A DNA stretch of 64,000 nt, from NCBI GenBank assembly GCA_009809945.1, contig WTPW01001106.1, positions 139,911-203,910 on the forward strand. Direction: 5' to 3'. Made by a program: the position numbers and the translations under genes. Position 1 is the stretch's first letter. The number at the start of each line of letters is the position of its first letter. This document shows, piece after piece, positions 1 to 11,889 of the stretch. This DNA comes from Gigaspora margarita. Its lineage: Eukaryota; Glomeromycota; Glomeromycetes; Diversisporales; Gigasporaceae. The notes beneath the pieces are model-generated. The model saw only the letters and a program-made list of their open reading frames with translations, had not been told where the DNA came from and did no database searches.

Positions 1-1436
1 TTAATATTTCGAATATATTCGAAATATTTAAAAGTGTCTGGATCAGTAGATCTGTATCCTGGATTATACCAAGGACGCATTTGATTTATTTTCAAAATGT
101 TTCAATTTGTTTCGAAATGTTTTGATGATCATAGTACAAGATCAGATTAGATCTTTGTTTATTTTTTTTGTTTATAATTTAGATCTTCTATCACTTTTAC
201 ATTGTTTTTTCATTTTGTTTTTTTTGTTATGTTTCGTTTCGTTTAGTATCATTTTGTTTCATTTGTTTTTTTATTTTGTTTCTTTTATTTATTATTTTTT
301 AATTTTTTTTTATTTTATTTCTACAAAAAAACACTTTTTTGGCATGAAGTATAGTGACTTTCCGACACCTTGCGCAAGACAATGCATTGGTGTTGTTCTA
401 ATTGGTGTCATCGCTAGTGTTGTAGTTAATGTCATCGTTGGTGTCATCATTGGAATTGTTGCTAGCTGGTATTGTTGACATGCCTCTCGGTATTCTTGTA
501 GATAGTATTGCTTAGATTTTTAGTGTTCTTGTAGGTGGTCTATTTGTTTTTCTTCTCTTGCATTCGTACAAGGTGGACTTGCTCATTTCTCTTGCATTTA
601 TATGGGGTGGTCTTGCTCATTTTCTTGCATTCGTATGAGGTCGTATGGGTAATTTTTCTTTTTTCTCTTGCGTTTGTACGGGTAGTATAATACTAACACT
701 TCTGAGAAATAGTTTTTTTTTTTATTTTTTTTTTACTTACTATTTTTTTAGAAAATAGTGAAAATAAGCGAATATAAATGAATAGAAGCAAATATGAGCG
801 AATAGAAGCAAATATAATAGTTTATTTTTTTTGTTTTCATTTTTTTTCGTTATTTTTCTTGGTTTCATTTTTTGTTTTTTGTTCTTTTTATTTATTTTTT
901 TAATTTTATTTTATTTTATTTATTCCTTAATTTAGTAGCGAATATGAGCAAATATAAGCGAACATAATCGAAAATAAGTGAATATAAGCAAATATATGCA
1001 AATATAATAGTTTATTTTTTTTCATTTTCATTTTATTTTCATTATTTTTTTTTTGGTTTCGTTCTTTTTTGGTTTTATTTTTTTGTCATTTTTTTTATAA
1101 TAATATATAATAAAATATGTAATATTTAAAATATATATAATATATAATAATAAATAAAAAAATAAAATTTTACATTAAATTGTGAAAACTTGCGAATATT
1201 GTATATTTAATTATAATAATAATAAATAAAAAAAATTTAGATATATATCGATTACTATCACTATTGATAATAATCGGCAGGGGTGTGTGTAATCGATATA
1301 TATCGATTTAACCAGATATATATCGATTACTATCACTATCGATAATAATTGGCAGGGGTGTGTGTAATCGATATATATCCTATATATATCCACATGGTTA
1401 GTAATCGATATATATCGGTCTATTTTTTTGCTAATA
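1..1436 (+). repeat. CATCAGC-family AT-rich element, left part missing
   Basis: The first 120 bases match the sequence that follows the gap at 57,025, and the remainder runs through the same series of poly-pyrimidine tracts. A GTC/GTT-rich block lies at 360-480. It ends with inverted CGATATATATCG motifs around a GGCAGGGGTGTGTG spacer (1,250-1,430) and a TTTGCTAATAT-like terminus. The open frame at 107-478 is low-complexity phenylalanine/valine and is not a gene. The left terminus lies outside the window. Confidence 0.6.
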
Positions 1437-1801
1437 TATACTAAAAAAAAAAATTTTACTCTTTAAAGCTAACAACTATAAAGCAATAATTGTTTGCCAA
1501 TATTAAAGCAACTAAATTTTGTTTAAAAATTTAATAAAAGTTGAAGTTGGTTATTGGCCAAATTTATGCATGTGATCATATGTTTATCTGCTTGTTCATT
1601 GATTGTCTACACGCCAAATGACTTATAGACAATCATGTGACTAAAAACTTGCTCCGCTTTAATAGGGATATTATGGTTCTGGTTTGTTAAACCGGTTTAA
1701 GAAGTTTTCAGTCCAAAAATTAAGACTGGTCCAAATAAGTCAGTCCATATAAAAACGCCAAAGATCAATATTACGTATAAATAATGATAATATGCAAATT
1801 A

Positions 1802-2403
1802 CCATATATTCCCGAAAATAAGCAACCTTTTTTGGGGATCGTCTAAAGCAGAGTAGAATCATGTGACAATTGTCCAATCAAATTATCGAATTTTGATGAT
1901 CTTTGGTGAAGCAAAACAAAAAAGAGAAGTGAAAACCTTGAAAAATACAAAATGGCAGTCTAAACCTACCTTGGTGTTTTAATTAAAAATGTCGGGAAGG
2001 CAATTTTGCATATATATTAAAAACCTTTCTAACTCAGACTTAAGATGACCCTAACCCTAAAGTTAATTTGATAAAATATATTATAAGAATCTACTCCGCT
2101 TTAGACGTCTCCCTTTTTTGGGGCAAAAATTACACAAAAAAGCGGGAGGTTGCTTATTTTCGAATTGTTGAATTTTTTGAAAAATTGAAAAACTTACTAA
2201 TAAAATGTTATCCAAATGACGTGAAATTTTTACTATAAGTGTATTTTTGTGTCCTGAACAAGTTTACTTAATGGCACTTTTGAGGTTTACTTAGTAAAAT
2301 TAGACTTTTATATGTAGCATCTTCTAACGCGTTTTTTGAGATTTTTGAAAAAAATCAGGGGGGTTGCTTATTTTCGGAGTTGCTTATTTTCGGGAATATA
2401 CGG
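1802..2403. mobile_element. Mariner-like MITE, TA target duplication
   Basis: The terminal inverted repeats are CCATATATTCCCGAAAATAA on the left and the complement of CCGTATATTCCCGAAAATAA on the right, both flanked by TA. The same ends occur at 47,838-48,388 and 41,373-42,468. The right half contains one arm of the palindromic core shared with many elements in the window. There is no transposase. The copy is itself interrupted by a smaller element at 1,837-2,113. Confidence 0.75.
1837..2113. mobile_element. Mutator-type MITE nested in mariner-like MITE
   Basis: Inverted ends with TCTAAAGC(A/G)GAGTAG lie near 1,840 and 2,090. The 9-bp sequence ttttttggg is present on both sides (1,828-1,836 and 2,114-2,122). 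A 9-bp duplication is typical of Mutator-like elements. It resembles the nested element at 39,138-39,273, whose ends also carry a TCTAAAGCC motif. Confidence 0.7.
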
Positions 2404-2795
2404 TATGTACACTATTTTTTATTACAAAAATATATATATATTAATATAATCGTATGATATTGTACAATGCTTGAATTATGTGAGTTTTCTACTAAAGCTG
2501 ATTTACTAGAATTGGTTTCATACATGATTTGATATAATTTTAAAATTTTTTAATCAAAGAAATAATAAGGTTTTTAATGATTTAAATAAAGCAATTCAGA
2601 ATTTTTATTTATATAACAAGTTTGAATGTGCAAAATTTAATAATAGCTAGTTTTAATGAAAAAAATAGTTATTCCTTAAACTGTATTCCAGGCAAATTTG
2701 TCTGGAAAATTAAAAAGTATTTATAATTTTTTAAACAAAACAAAAATTTATTAAGAATATGGAATATACTTTCTTTATAAAATACTTTTTTTTTT

Positions 2796-3783
2796 GGGGT
2801 GTGGCGACTTAGAGAAGTTGGTAAGTTGTCACCCCCAAGCAGCAGATCTAGGGTTCAAATCCCACTAGCGACGCTTTGGAAATTAGGCCTGTGTTATAGT
2901 ACCATTTCTCCTCGTTGGTCCTTTGGTATACTATCTTGAATGGGAGCCGTCGGGCGCACAAAATCCAAGGATCGGAAAATGGATACCCATTTGGAAGTTC
3001 TGAGTAAGGAAGTAGCAAAGATCTTCAAAGGTGCTAACCATAATTGGAATATCGGAAACCGGAGTCAGAGAACCGAACGGCAAGATCCTCAAGGAGGGAG
3101 TTCACCAACCTGGCCACCGGAGTCACACCGGAGGAAAAGGACATGTGTTTCGGCAGCATGTACCAAGAGGAGGGAGTCCATTCGGTACCTAAAGCCGGGC
3201 TGACCGACCCTTCCGGGCTAACTGGTTTGGAAGTTTGGGGACCTGGGGAAGGACCGATAGAAAGGTTGTAGTGGGTATCGGGATTGGAGTGAACCTCGAC
3301 AAGGGCAGAAGTAGGTAACGGTAGGGTTCAATGGTTAGCCCTGACTGCAAGTATATAGGTAAAGCTGTAGCGTAAGTTACTGAAGCGTAGATAATACCTG
3401 TGTGGGACAGGGAGTGCTCTACCAAGTGTGCCGCGAGGATAAACTAGTCCTAAGGGGATTTCGCAAGCATCCGGGACTGGCCTTGACTGCCTTATGTAAT
3501 GGAGGACTGTACCGGTGATACAAGAAGGATTTGGCAGGAGAAGCGTAGATTAGAGGGTTTAAATAAGTAACCCCCTAGATGGGTTGCAGGTATGGCAACT
3601 AGTGTAGAACCTTCGGGCGGACTACTTAAATTAGACAACCAAAAGTTGTACGTGTGGCTTGTTGTACTCTCGTCTATGTAACAAATGTCAGGGTGCCTCT
3701 GGAGGCGCCCGTGATCTGACTTTACTTGAATAAAAGCCTTTCCCTATAGCGGTAACTTTGACATAAAAAAAAAAATAAAAAAA
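2796..3783 (+). mobile_element. tRNA-headed retroposon (SINE-like, ~990 bp)
   Basis: The 5' head resembles a tRNA gene, with an A-box-like stretch near 2,810 (TTAGAGAAGTTGG) and a perfect B box (GGTTCAAATCC) near 2,853. The body is strikingly GC-rich compared with its surroundings. It contains a second tRNA-like half at about 3,329-3,375 (TTCAATGGTTAGCC). An AATAAA lies close to a poly-A tail at about 3,765-3,783. A 14-bp duplication (aaaatacttttttt) flanks it at 2,779 and 3,784. The 100 bp around 3,574-3,675 are shared with the retroposon at 37,914-38,543. Small open frames (2,940-3,271) show no recognisable domain. The length is unusual for a SINE, so it could be a composite or a tRNA fused to a transcript. 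Confidence 0.7.
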
Positions 3784-3797
3784 AAAATACTTTTTTT

Positions 3798-4769
3798 AAA
3801 ACATATTTTATAAACTTGCTTAGAAAATTTTTTAAAAATTATTAGAAAACTTTCATACAATAAAATTTTAAAGTTATTATTCAAAAATTTTTACTATAGA
3901 ATTTTTCTTTAACTTTTCTTAAATTTTATATGTTCCCGTCTATAAAAAATAATTTCACTTCTAATACAAGTCTTAATTTTTACAAGTAAATCACAAAAGT
4001 TGCAATAATAAAAGTTGTAATCCTTTTTATAAACTATAATATATATTAAAAACAGAGGGCTAGAGCTAATATTTATAGAGTTCGCCAAGAATCAGTGCTA
4101 TTTTTTTTGGTTAAAATTTTTTTTTAAAATTGTCTATTTTTAGCTTATAAGCAACTTATACTTTTTTTCTTATAATATAAAATTAAATTTTACTAAACTA
4201 TAATCCTTATTTTCAAATATTATTAAATAAAATTTTATTTTAATATTTTAATTTTTAAAAAAAGTAGATCATAAGTATATTTATAGTATTTTTCCAGGCA
4301 AATTTGCCTGGAACAGCCTACAGATTAAGGGATAATCAAATATTAGGATTGATACTATTTCTGCTTATATTTCTTATGATATTGCTGGTTTAAAACTTAA
4401 AAAAATTCCAAGTTACAGTAATCATGATTTTCTAAGCTGTACTACTTTTTCACGAATTAATTATCCAATTTGAATGAATTATAATACAAAATAAGGACCT
4501 TTTAAAACGATAATACAAATAAAGCCCCTATAAAATAAAATGCTTACAAATAAATTAGTCATATTGATTTAAAAAAAAAACAGTTGAAAATATCTCATGG
4601 TTATAAAATAAAAACCTCTAGAAAAGATAATTGACAATGTATTATCATGATCAATATCTAAATCAAGGAACAAAGAATTATTTAATTCAATAAATTAATA
4701 CCTCTAATTATAAAACAAACTTATAATATAAAGGTATTTTTTTTTCTTTACAAAAAAAAAATAAAAATA
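3798..4769. other. AT-rich sequence, no gene seen
   Basis: No open frame, RNA motif or clear inverted repeat could be supported here. It may hold the missing left end of the hAT element whose coding begins near 4,780. Confidence 0.4.
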
Positions 4770-4980
4770 AAAATAAAAAATGCTAATAAAGATTACAACC
4801 TTTTTGATCTTGATAATACTAACAATTTGATCTAAGATAATATTTCAGAAACAAATAGTCAGATTTTTTCAAGAAACTAATACAAGTTCATTTCAAAATA
4901 ATCACTCACCAAGAAGATCCAGGAGGCATTCAGCAGTTTGAAGTTATTTTGATACTAGTACAGCTAACTATCCTGAAGTA

Positions 4981-6770
4981 CATTAGCAAATTTATAATAG
5001 CATAATTTTACGTAAGATCTTACAAACCGTAATATAAGCAAAATATTATGTAATATATTTCGAAATATTTCGAATTATCAAATTTTCGAAATATTACAAA
5101 AGTAATTTCAAAATATTTTGAAATAGGTTAACAAAATATTTCGATTCCTTTCAAAATAATTTAGGACTAGGAAACCAAGCTGGATCAGGATCAGTAGGTC
5201 TGTAACCTGGATCGCGCATTAGACTNATTTTTNNAAATAGTTNNAAATANTTNGATGATATTCAAATTNTGTACTACAAGATCAGATTAGATCTTTTGTT
5301 TATAATTAGATCTTCTATTTTTTTTTCGCTTTTTTGTTTTTATTTCATTTCATTTTTTATTTTTGTTTCATTTTTTGTTTTCATTTCGTTTTTTTGTTTT
5401 CATTTTTATTTTTAATTTTTTTTAATTTATTTTTTATTGCAGCACTTTTACAAGACACTTTTGCAAGAAGACATACAACATTTCGAAACCTTGCGCATGT
5501 TTACTCAGACTTTCGACACATTCAAGAACGCCAAGAACGCTTCTTTAGAAAAATGATTTAGTTAGATGCAAGTTTTCGCAAGTTTTTGCAAGGTTTTGCA
5601 AGTTTGTGCAAGTTTTGCAAGGTTTCATGTTATTTATTTTTTCGTTTCGTGTTTTTTGGTTTTGTTTTTTTTTTGTTTTATTTTAAAATTTTTTTATTAA
5701 TTTATTATATTTCGGCACTTTGCGAGAACAGAACTCTTACTTCCTAGCACTTTGCAAGAAAGCAACCCAGACTTTTCTGGTACTTCGTGACTTTTTTGGC
5801 ATTTTGCAAGAACATTAACATGGCTTTCGCAATTTCTGAATTTACAAGAATGCAAACTCTTATGAAGATTTGGGGCTTCGTTTATTTTTTTTTATTAGTT
5901 TGCTTACACTTTTAGTTTTTTTTTTTTTTTACTTATTTTTTTAATTTTTATTTTAGTTTATTTATTTCTAACTTCTTCGAAACTTTGCGACTTTCCTCGG
6001 CAATTTGCAAGAACTAACACTTCTAAGAAATGTTTTTTATTTTGAAGTTTTTAGAAAAAGAGTGCGAAACGAAGTTTATAGCCAAAACAAAAGAAGTAGT
6101 CAAAGTGAAGACAATAGAAAACAAAGAAGCGAAGATAATAGCTAACTGTGGGTAAGCGAAAATAAGTGTATAGGACTAGTTTTTTGTATATAGTGATAGA
6201 ATTAGATGCGAAGAAGTGCGAAAGTATTTAAAATAATATATAATAATGTAAAAATAATACTGTAAAAAATATATAATAATTAAAATATAATATATAATAT
6301 AATATGTATAATATATAATAATATTAAATAAAAAAATAATAATAAATAAAAAAATGTAAAATTTTATAATAAATTGCGAAACCTTGTGAAATAAAGCGAA
6401 AACCTGTAAAAAAGCATGATTATGTAAATATGTATATCGTTTATTTATTTTTTAAAAATTTGCGAAAATTGCCAAATATTGCGAAACAATGCGAAAAGAT
6501 CCAAAATATTGCGAAACAATACGAAAATATCAAAATATTACTTCCTGCACGCATTAGTTTATTGATCTGCATGAGTACACGACCCCTGTAAGTGGAGATA
6601 ATTTGCATTTTTTTATTTGGTATATTTCAAAATATTTCGAAATAATAACCATAATATTACTGTAATCTAATGTAATATACTACGTAATATACCGTGTCGA
6701 TCGTAAGATTTTTGTAATATTACGGCCTATAATATCTTACGTAAGATTATGTATATATAATTCGCTGATG
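4981..6770 (+). mobile_element. CATCAGC-family non-autonomous element (1,790 bp), TA duplication
   Basis: The ends are CATTAGCAAATTTATAATA and the complement CATCAGCGAATTATATATA, each followed by a TTACGTAAGAT palindrome. It lies exactly inside the BED-finger reading frame of hAT #1 with TA on both sides (4,979-4,980 and 6,771-6,772). The interior is homopolymer-rich with repeated ACTTTGCAAGAA-like motifs and no gene. Several N bases lie at 5,226-5,270. Confidence 0.85.
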
Positions 6771-7023
6771 TACCTATATGCCAATAATGCAATAATGTTT
6801 TTTTAATTAATACTGGAGTTTCAACCTTATGAAGACATCTTGATACTCATAATATTAATGCTTCAGCAAGACATCAAGCTACTCTTCAATTTCTCGAAGC
6901 ACCCCGAACTAATCCTTATAATGATGAAAAAAAAATAAGACAAAAAACTAATTACCTGAATCATCCCTAATTAACAACTATTTACAATATTTTAAGGAAA
7001 TTGCTATTTCCACCATAGTATTT

Positions 7024-7895
7024 GCTATTTCCACTATGGTTATACAAGATTTTCTATTTTTAGAATTAAAATAATATATCTAATAACTCTAAAAAAACTA
7101 ATAAGTAAACCTTGTAGAGCTCATTTTTTTCTGATTCTAATGGTAGTTAAATCATCAAAATCGGCCCAGTGGATCCCAAGATACTTGGGATCAAAGAAGA
7201 GAACATAAGGATCGGCAAGTTAACTGTTACACAAAGCTAGAAAAGGCTATCAAACGAAAAATTATAATTTGCGCAGAATTTTATTATGATAATTGGCTTT
7301 GGGCTCTTAAGAAAAGTTATTCTTTGACTCAAAAAAATGCTAGTTTCTTAAGACGTATTTTATTATTTTCTTAGTAAAATTTTTCATTACGATAAAAAAA
7401 CGTTTCAAAACATATGTAAAGAAAAACAAATCTAAGTTAGAAAAAAGCTATCAACGAAAAATCGTGATTTGCGCAGAATTTTATTATCACAATTGACTTT
7501 TGGCTCCTAAGTAAAGTTGTTCTTTGGCTCAAAATAATGCTAGTTTCTTAAGACGATATTTATTATTTTCTTAGTAAAATTTTTCACTACAATAAAAAAA
7601 CGTTTCAAAACGTATGTAAAGAAAATGAATAGTTCATGTAACAGTGAATTTGCCAATCCTTATGTTCTCTTTTTTGATCCCAAGTATCTTGGGATCCACC
7701 AGGCCAATTTTGATGATTTAACTACCATTAGAATCAGAAAAATAAGTTCTATAACTTTTAATTAGAAGCCAAAGAAAGTTTACTTATTAGTTTTAGGGTT
7801 AGGATTAGAATTAAAGATAAAGTTAGAATATAATTTTATAATATATTATATTAATTCTAAAAATAGAAAATCTTATATAACCATGGTGGAAATAG
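7024..7895. mobile_element. Long foldback MITE with internal 200-bp direct repeat
   Basis: The two halves are inverted copies of each other: GCTATTTCCACTATGGTTAT on the left against a matching right end, then a shared arm with GATCCCAAGATACTTGGGATC and CTTATGTTCTC. Between the arms a roughly 200-bp unit (CTATCAAACGAAAAAT to CGTTTCAAAACATATG) occurs twice in tandem (about 7,238-7,437 and 7,438-7,637). No coding potential was seen. Confidence 0.7.
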
Positions 7896-7999
7896 CTAGT
7901 ATTTGTAGTCAATACAAATTTATCGACTAGACTAAGTCGATTTTTAAAAATTGGCTTAGCCGGCTAAGTTATAGTTGATCATTCTAATTGGTTAATGAC

Positions 8000-9187
8000 A
8001 ATCATGTGATTGCAGATAGATATGATTGGCCAATTACTCATTAACTTTAATCGTATAGTACTGTATATAGTTCTGACCCGGGTTAGAAATTGTTACAAAC
8101 CAGGTCAAACAGGTCAGGATTAGGGATGGTCTTGGCATTGTAATACTATGACCACTAGCTACCCTCTATGGCATCACATAATTATTATTAACTAATATGA
8201 TCAACCAATATACCACTATACATTATGTAATATTTACGTACTACTTAAATATCAAAATTTTATTATTATGTAGAACGATTTTAAATTAATAGCCTAATTG
8301 TAAAAACTAAAATTATTCTAACACTAACTCTAACCCTATAACTCTAACTCTAAAACCAACCCAGGTTCTAACATTACTTCAGGCTATACCAATACGAAAT
8401 CGCAACAGATCATACAACCAGTAATTACTCCCAAAACAATACCATCTATTGAAAAGCAATGCTTTAATCAACTATATAACAAATGGAAAGAAAGGTTCAT
8501 TCTAATAACAATACCAATGACAACACAAGGTGAAAAGTCAATAATATGATATTATACAGTTATATAGCTAAATCAACTAATGATGATATGAAAAACCATG
8601 ACCCAGCAAGCGAAAATGACATGAAAGCAATAAATGTATACAAAAGAAGATTCTGATAGTAATACAGAAAGACAAACAGCACCAGTTATGACAATTTCGA
8701 AGTGAAGAAAGTGACGAATACCATCCTAATCTAGAAAAAATAAAAGTGTTAATAACGTGTTTACAAGCCAAAAAAGCAACAACAAAAAATGAAACTATAC
8801 ATCCCAGATTCACGAGTTATATACTTAACAACTTTCAATAAAGCCCAGAGACACTCTAAAAGCCTAGAAACAAAAAGAAGTGATAGTAATGCGTTCGGAA
8901 AGAAAAGCAAGAATGTCGAATCTACAAAACAATATTCCCAGGATTCCCAAAATAAACGCCCAACAGATTCCAAGAAAAAACACCCTAACAACACTAGAAA
9001 AAAAGAACAAGTGTTAGTACCACATTCATGAGTCAAAAAAACTAGACAAAGAACAAATAAAGCATACGCCCGACAAACACCTTAACTCTAAATTCATAAG
9101 CCCTAACTAAGCCAACCTTGTACAATATTGTTGTGTAGAAAGCAACAAAACTAAGAGTACCAAAGACAACTTTGTCAGCCAAAACCA
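8000..9187. other. Unrecognised degenerate stretch within the 6.1-kb element
   Basis: Short lysine/asparagine-rich frames occur on the plus strand (8,440-9,031). They overlap similar frames on the opposite strand and show no recognisable domain, so none is called. A dinucleotide-poor A-rich composition probably explains the open frames. Confidence 0.3.
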
Positions 9188-9568
9188 ATATTACCTAGGG
9201 GTTAGTAAAATTACGGGGGGACAACTCCAATGTTATACAAGTTTAATAGTAATGCAAAAATTGTCACTTTATATGAAAATCATATAAATTCATATGTATC
9301 GTGTTTGATTGGTCCAAAGTCTTGATTGATAATTTTTTTTAAAATAACCTGTCTATTGGGATTTCTTTTTTTTTCGAAACTCGAAATAGACAAAGGTAAG
9401 TAATTAATCATAAAGAAATTTTATAGCTGTTCTTTTATTGTTAAAAAAACTGAATCATATATTCATGTCAATTATTGTAAGATAAAAGAAACGAAGGTAA
9501 GAGATCATACACACGACTCAAAGCCTATAAATTTTTTTTTCATTATTAATAATATTCTTTAATAAATT

Positions 9569-9928
9569 TTATACACCCAGGTCTAGATCTCCACTCCTCA
9601 GCTCCGTTACACACTCCTGGTAACCTACAGAAGATTGACGATCATAAATATTTTTTTTTACTCTTTTTTGTTTTTTTTTATTTTGTATTAAAAACGTTTC
9701 TAATTTTTGTAGTTGTCCTAGAGTTTCTCTGGTATTCCCCAGTTCTTGTAGTAAATTGACAGTGATTCGATGTGGGAGTTCGTTGGCACTCTTGCAATGT
9801 TTCGACGACGATTCGATGGCGTTCTTTGTGGTATTTTGACATGGTGATTCGACAGCGTTCTTGTGGCGATTTACCAGCATTCTTTGTAAGTAAAGTTTAA
9901 TTCTGTTTACTTTAACGATTGTTTTCAA
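9569..9928 (-). other. Unrecognised 119-codon open frame
   Basis: The frame has a coherent but unfamiliar composition (basic, glutamine- and leucine-rich in the middle). The DNA itself is built from loosely repeated GATTCGA(T/C)(A/G)GCGTTCTT units at 9,750-9,890, which suggests a degenerate minisatellite rather than a protein gene. It lies near the left end of the TIR element. No function can be assigned. Confidence 0.2.
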
Positions 9929-10247
9929 GACAATGTATGATTAACCAAAATGATTACCCTTAGGACATAACGNGATAGTTAGATTTGGAACAAGCACGAT
10001 AGTTAGATTTGGGTTATAGCACGATTAAATAGGTTGGATTTAGTGGTATAAATAGGGTTGGGGTTTAAGACTAAGATTAAAAATAGGTTCNTGTAATTAA
10101 AAGCAGGATTTTGTTAGAAATAAGGGTTAGATTAGTATTTAGAAGTAATTAGGGATCGATTTATGAATAAAGATTATTATGTACTTTAAAATCNTATNAA
10201 AATGTATAAATTAATAAATAAATNCTTTATTATAATATATAAACTAG

Positions 10248-10424
10248 TCAATTTTTAATATTATTNACATTACTTGGTTCTTTTTCTAGTGATTTTGTTA
10301 ATTTATCTATTAAATTAACAAGCATATTTTCATATTCACCCATAATAAAATAATCCCTTTCTTGATATTTCNATGTTAATGCATTCTTTGATCTTTTACT
10401 AATGTCTTCATTAGTTATTGCTGT
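10248..10424 (-). pseudogene. TPR-like exon remnant
   Basis: After an acceptor-like CAATTGACAG the minus strand encodes about 57 residues ending in a stop. The middle reads MGEYENMLVNLIDKLTKSLE, which fits the tetratricopeptide pattern (G-Y-E-x2-L-x-x-L-x-K-x-L-E-x-x-P). Such TPR genes are abundant in AM fungi. Only one repeat is present and the matching upstream exons were not found, so it is either an exon fragment or the tail of the adjacent SPRY gene. Two ambiguous bases fall in this exon. Confidence 0.4.
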
Positions 10425-10679
10425 CAATTGAAATATATATAGACAAGATTAAATTTTAAATAGGCAAAAAATAATTAAACTTATGCTTATATTAAGTCAA
10501 TTCTAATAGTTTTTTTGTTAAAAGAATTAGATAATAGGCAGTGGTAATTGTTGGCTTTGTTTAGATGTTGTTGAGGAATATATTTATGCGTCCTAGTTAC
10601 GCTTGCCTTGATTTCCTACCATTTTTCTTTTAAAGTCTTAGGCTTGGGTCGTTTAATAGTTGTGATTTGTCTGCTAGAA

Positions 10680-10955
10680 GCGAGACGGAGTGGTTTTTCT
10701 ATTATAAATGCTACCTTGCTGTCTTGCATTGCGTTCTCCTACTTCTACTACTAAAATTGTTAACTGCCTTTCCTTCTATCTGATAAATGACACGATAATT
10801 GCCGACGGAATAACAATAATAACCTTTTCATTGGTAGTCCAAAGGTTTACCATTTTGTTTAGGATTAGTGGCTAAATGGCTTTCTACTCGGGCTTCAATC
10901 TTTTTAGCAGCTGATGGGTCTGAATGCCTAATTTCTTTTAGTCTTTTGAATAAAT
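10680..10955 (-). pseudogene. RelE/ParE-family toxin-like remnant (broken fossil)
   Basis: The minus strand encodes the C-terminal three-quarters of a RelE/ParE-fold protein. Recognisable parts are the helix segment HSDPSAAKKIEARVE, the turn NPKQNGKPL, the strand pair KGYYCYSVGNYRVIYQI, and a final strand like VVEVGERNARQ. In bacteria this family consists of ribosome-dependent or gyrase-directed toxins paired with an antitoxin. Here the N-terminal part is missing, the copy is broken in about two places, and no antitoxin gene is visible nearby. It starts directly after the last SPRY exon inside the 9,196-12,658 element. It is probably an old transfer, perhaps from endobacteria, but the route is inference. 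Confidence 0.65.
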
Positions 10956-10959
10956 TTAC

Positions 10960-11790
10960 CTGAATATTTAAAATTTTCGTTGCCGAAGTTTACTTCTATT
11001 GATCTGCCTTGCGATCTAAATCCAACACAAGGATATAGAATACCTTTGAAATTGCTATATAGATGGCACGCAATTCCAAATATAACTTTAATTCTAAATG
11101 TAGATTACCTAAGTTGAGTCCATTTTTAGTATAAAATACTATGTTACTTCTAAAATTTAGATAGCATCCAATTATATCACCAGTAGTATATCCAGCGGTA
11201 TATTCATGATGTGGTAAATCATATTGCTCGCCACTTCCCGAACAAAAAGAATATCCACTGTCACCATGGTAACCACACCCCCATAATTCATTTTCCTGTC
11301 CTAAAAGATATGATATAGACGTTAATCTATAATAATGAAAAATAAAATAAAAATTTGCTCGTGAGCATATTATTGATATAATTTGAATCGTCTATTTTTT
11401 TTATCGCTTTGCTTTGTACAATATCCGATTCCAATCATTCTATTAAGAAAATAGAATTAAAAAATTATAAAAAATCACCAGAACAAAGGTGATGTTTATG
11501 GTACGAAATAATTATTAATATTACCCATTTTTTCCTTTGTTTATAATTTTAATTTCAAAGCAAAATATTCCACACTCTGAAGGGATTGGATTGTTTGCTC
11601 GAATGATTACAGCTTTATAGTTATCAGGATCTTTAATTAAAAGGTTATTAATAAAATAAATAGCTATGGTGATATTCTTTTAAATGCAGCANCATATTAA
11701 ATATGTTTCAGNNAGATTTCTCATTTTCATATTTACCTGCATAACTCACTTTAAGTCCACTTGAATCTATGTCAATAAATAGGATTATTT
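10960..11790 (-). pseudogene. SPRY-domain gene remnant (RanBPM-like), multi-exon
   Basis: The minus strand carries a whole SPRY domain in pieces: DSSGLKVSYA (to 11,737), AVIIRANNPIPSECGIFCFE and INKGKNG (11,630-11,525), GIGYCTKQ (from 11,439), [15 protein letters not shown] then [14 protein letters not shown] and [10 protein letters not shown] (11,300 downward), and [13 protein letters not shown] followed by [13 protein letters not shown] (ending at a GTAAAT donor after 10,960). The order and spacing match RanBPM-type SPRY domains, which mediate protein binding. GT-AG introns are plausible between the first blocks. An extra ~29 bp after [10 protein letters not shown] and no clean splice after GIGYCTKQ suggest it is no longer functional. 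It lies within a TIR element, so it may be captured. Confidence 0.65.
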
Positions 11791-11889
11791 CTAGCTAGAA
11801 AAGAATAGCCCTAGAAATAATCGTAAAGCCTTTCTTTTTATACTTCTAATGATAATAATTCAGTATTTATCATTTAGTGAATTGATAGG

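Noticed and set aside
107-478. 123-codon hydrophobic open frame
   Set aside because: Produced by poly-T tracts and a GTC/GTT minisatellite. The same arrangement gives different frames in sister repeats.
2797-2870. Functional tRNA gene
   Set aside because: A and B boxes are present, but the arms do not form a full cloverleaf with a paired acceptor stem, and the unit is joined to a poly-A-tailed retroposon.
2940-3271. Protein gene within the GC-rich retroposon
   Set aside because: Two short overlapping frames, no recognisable domain, and GC-rich composition alone explains the absence of stops.
8761-9036. Overlapping frames on both strands near 8.8-9.0 kb
   Set aside because: Both strands are open over the same bases and neither shows a domain. 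A-rich composition explains this.
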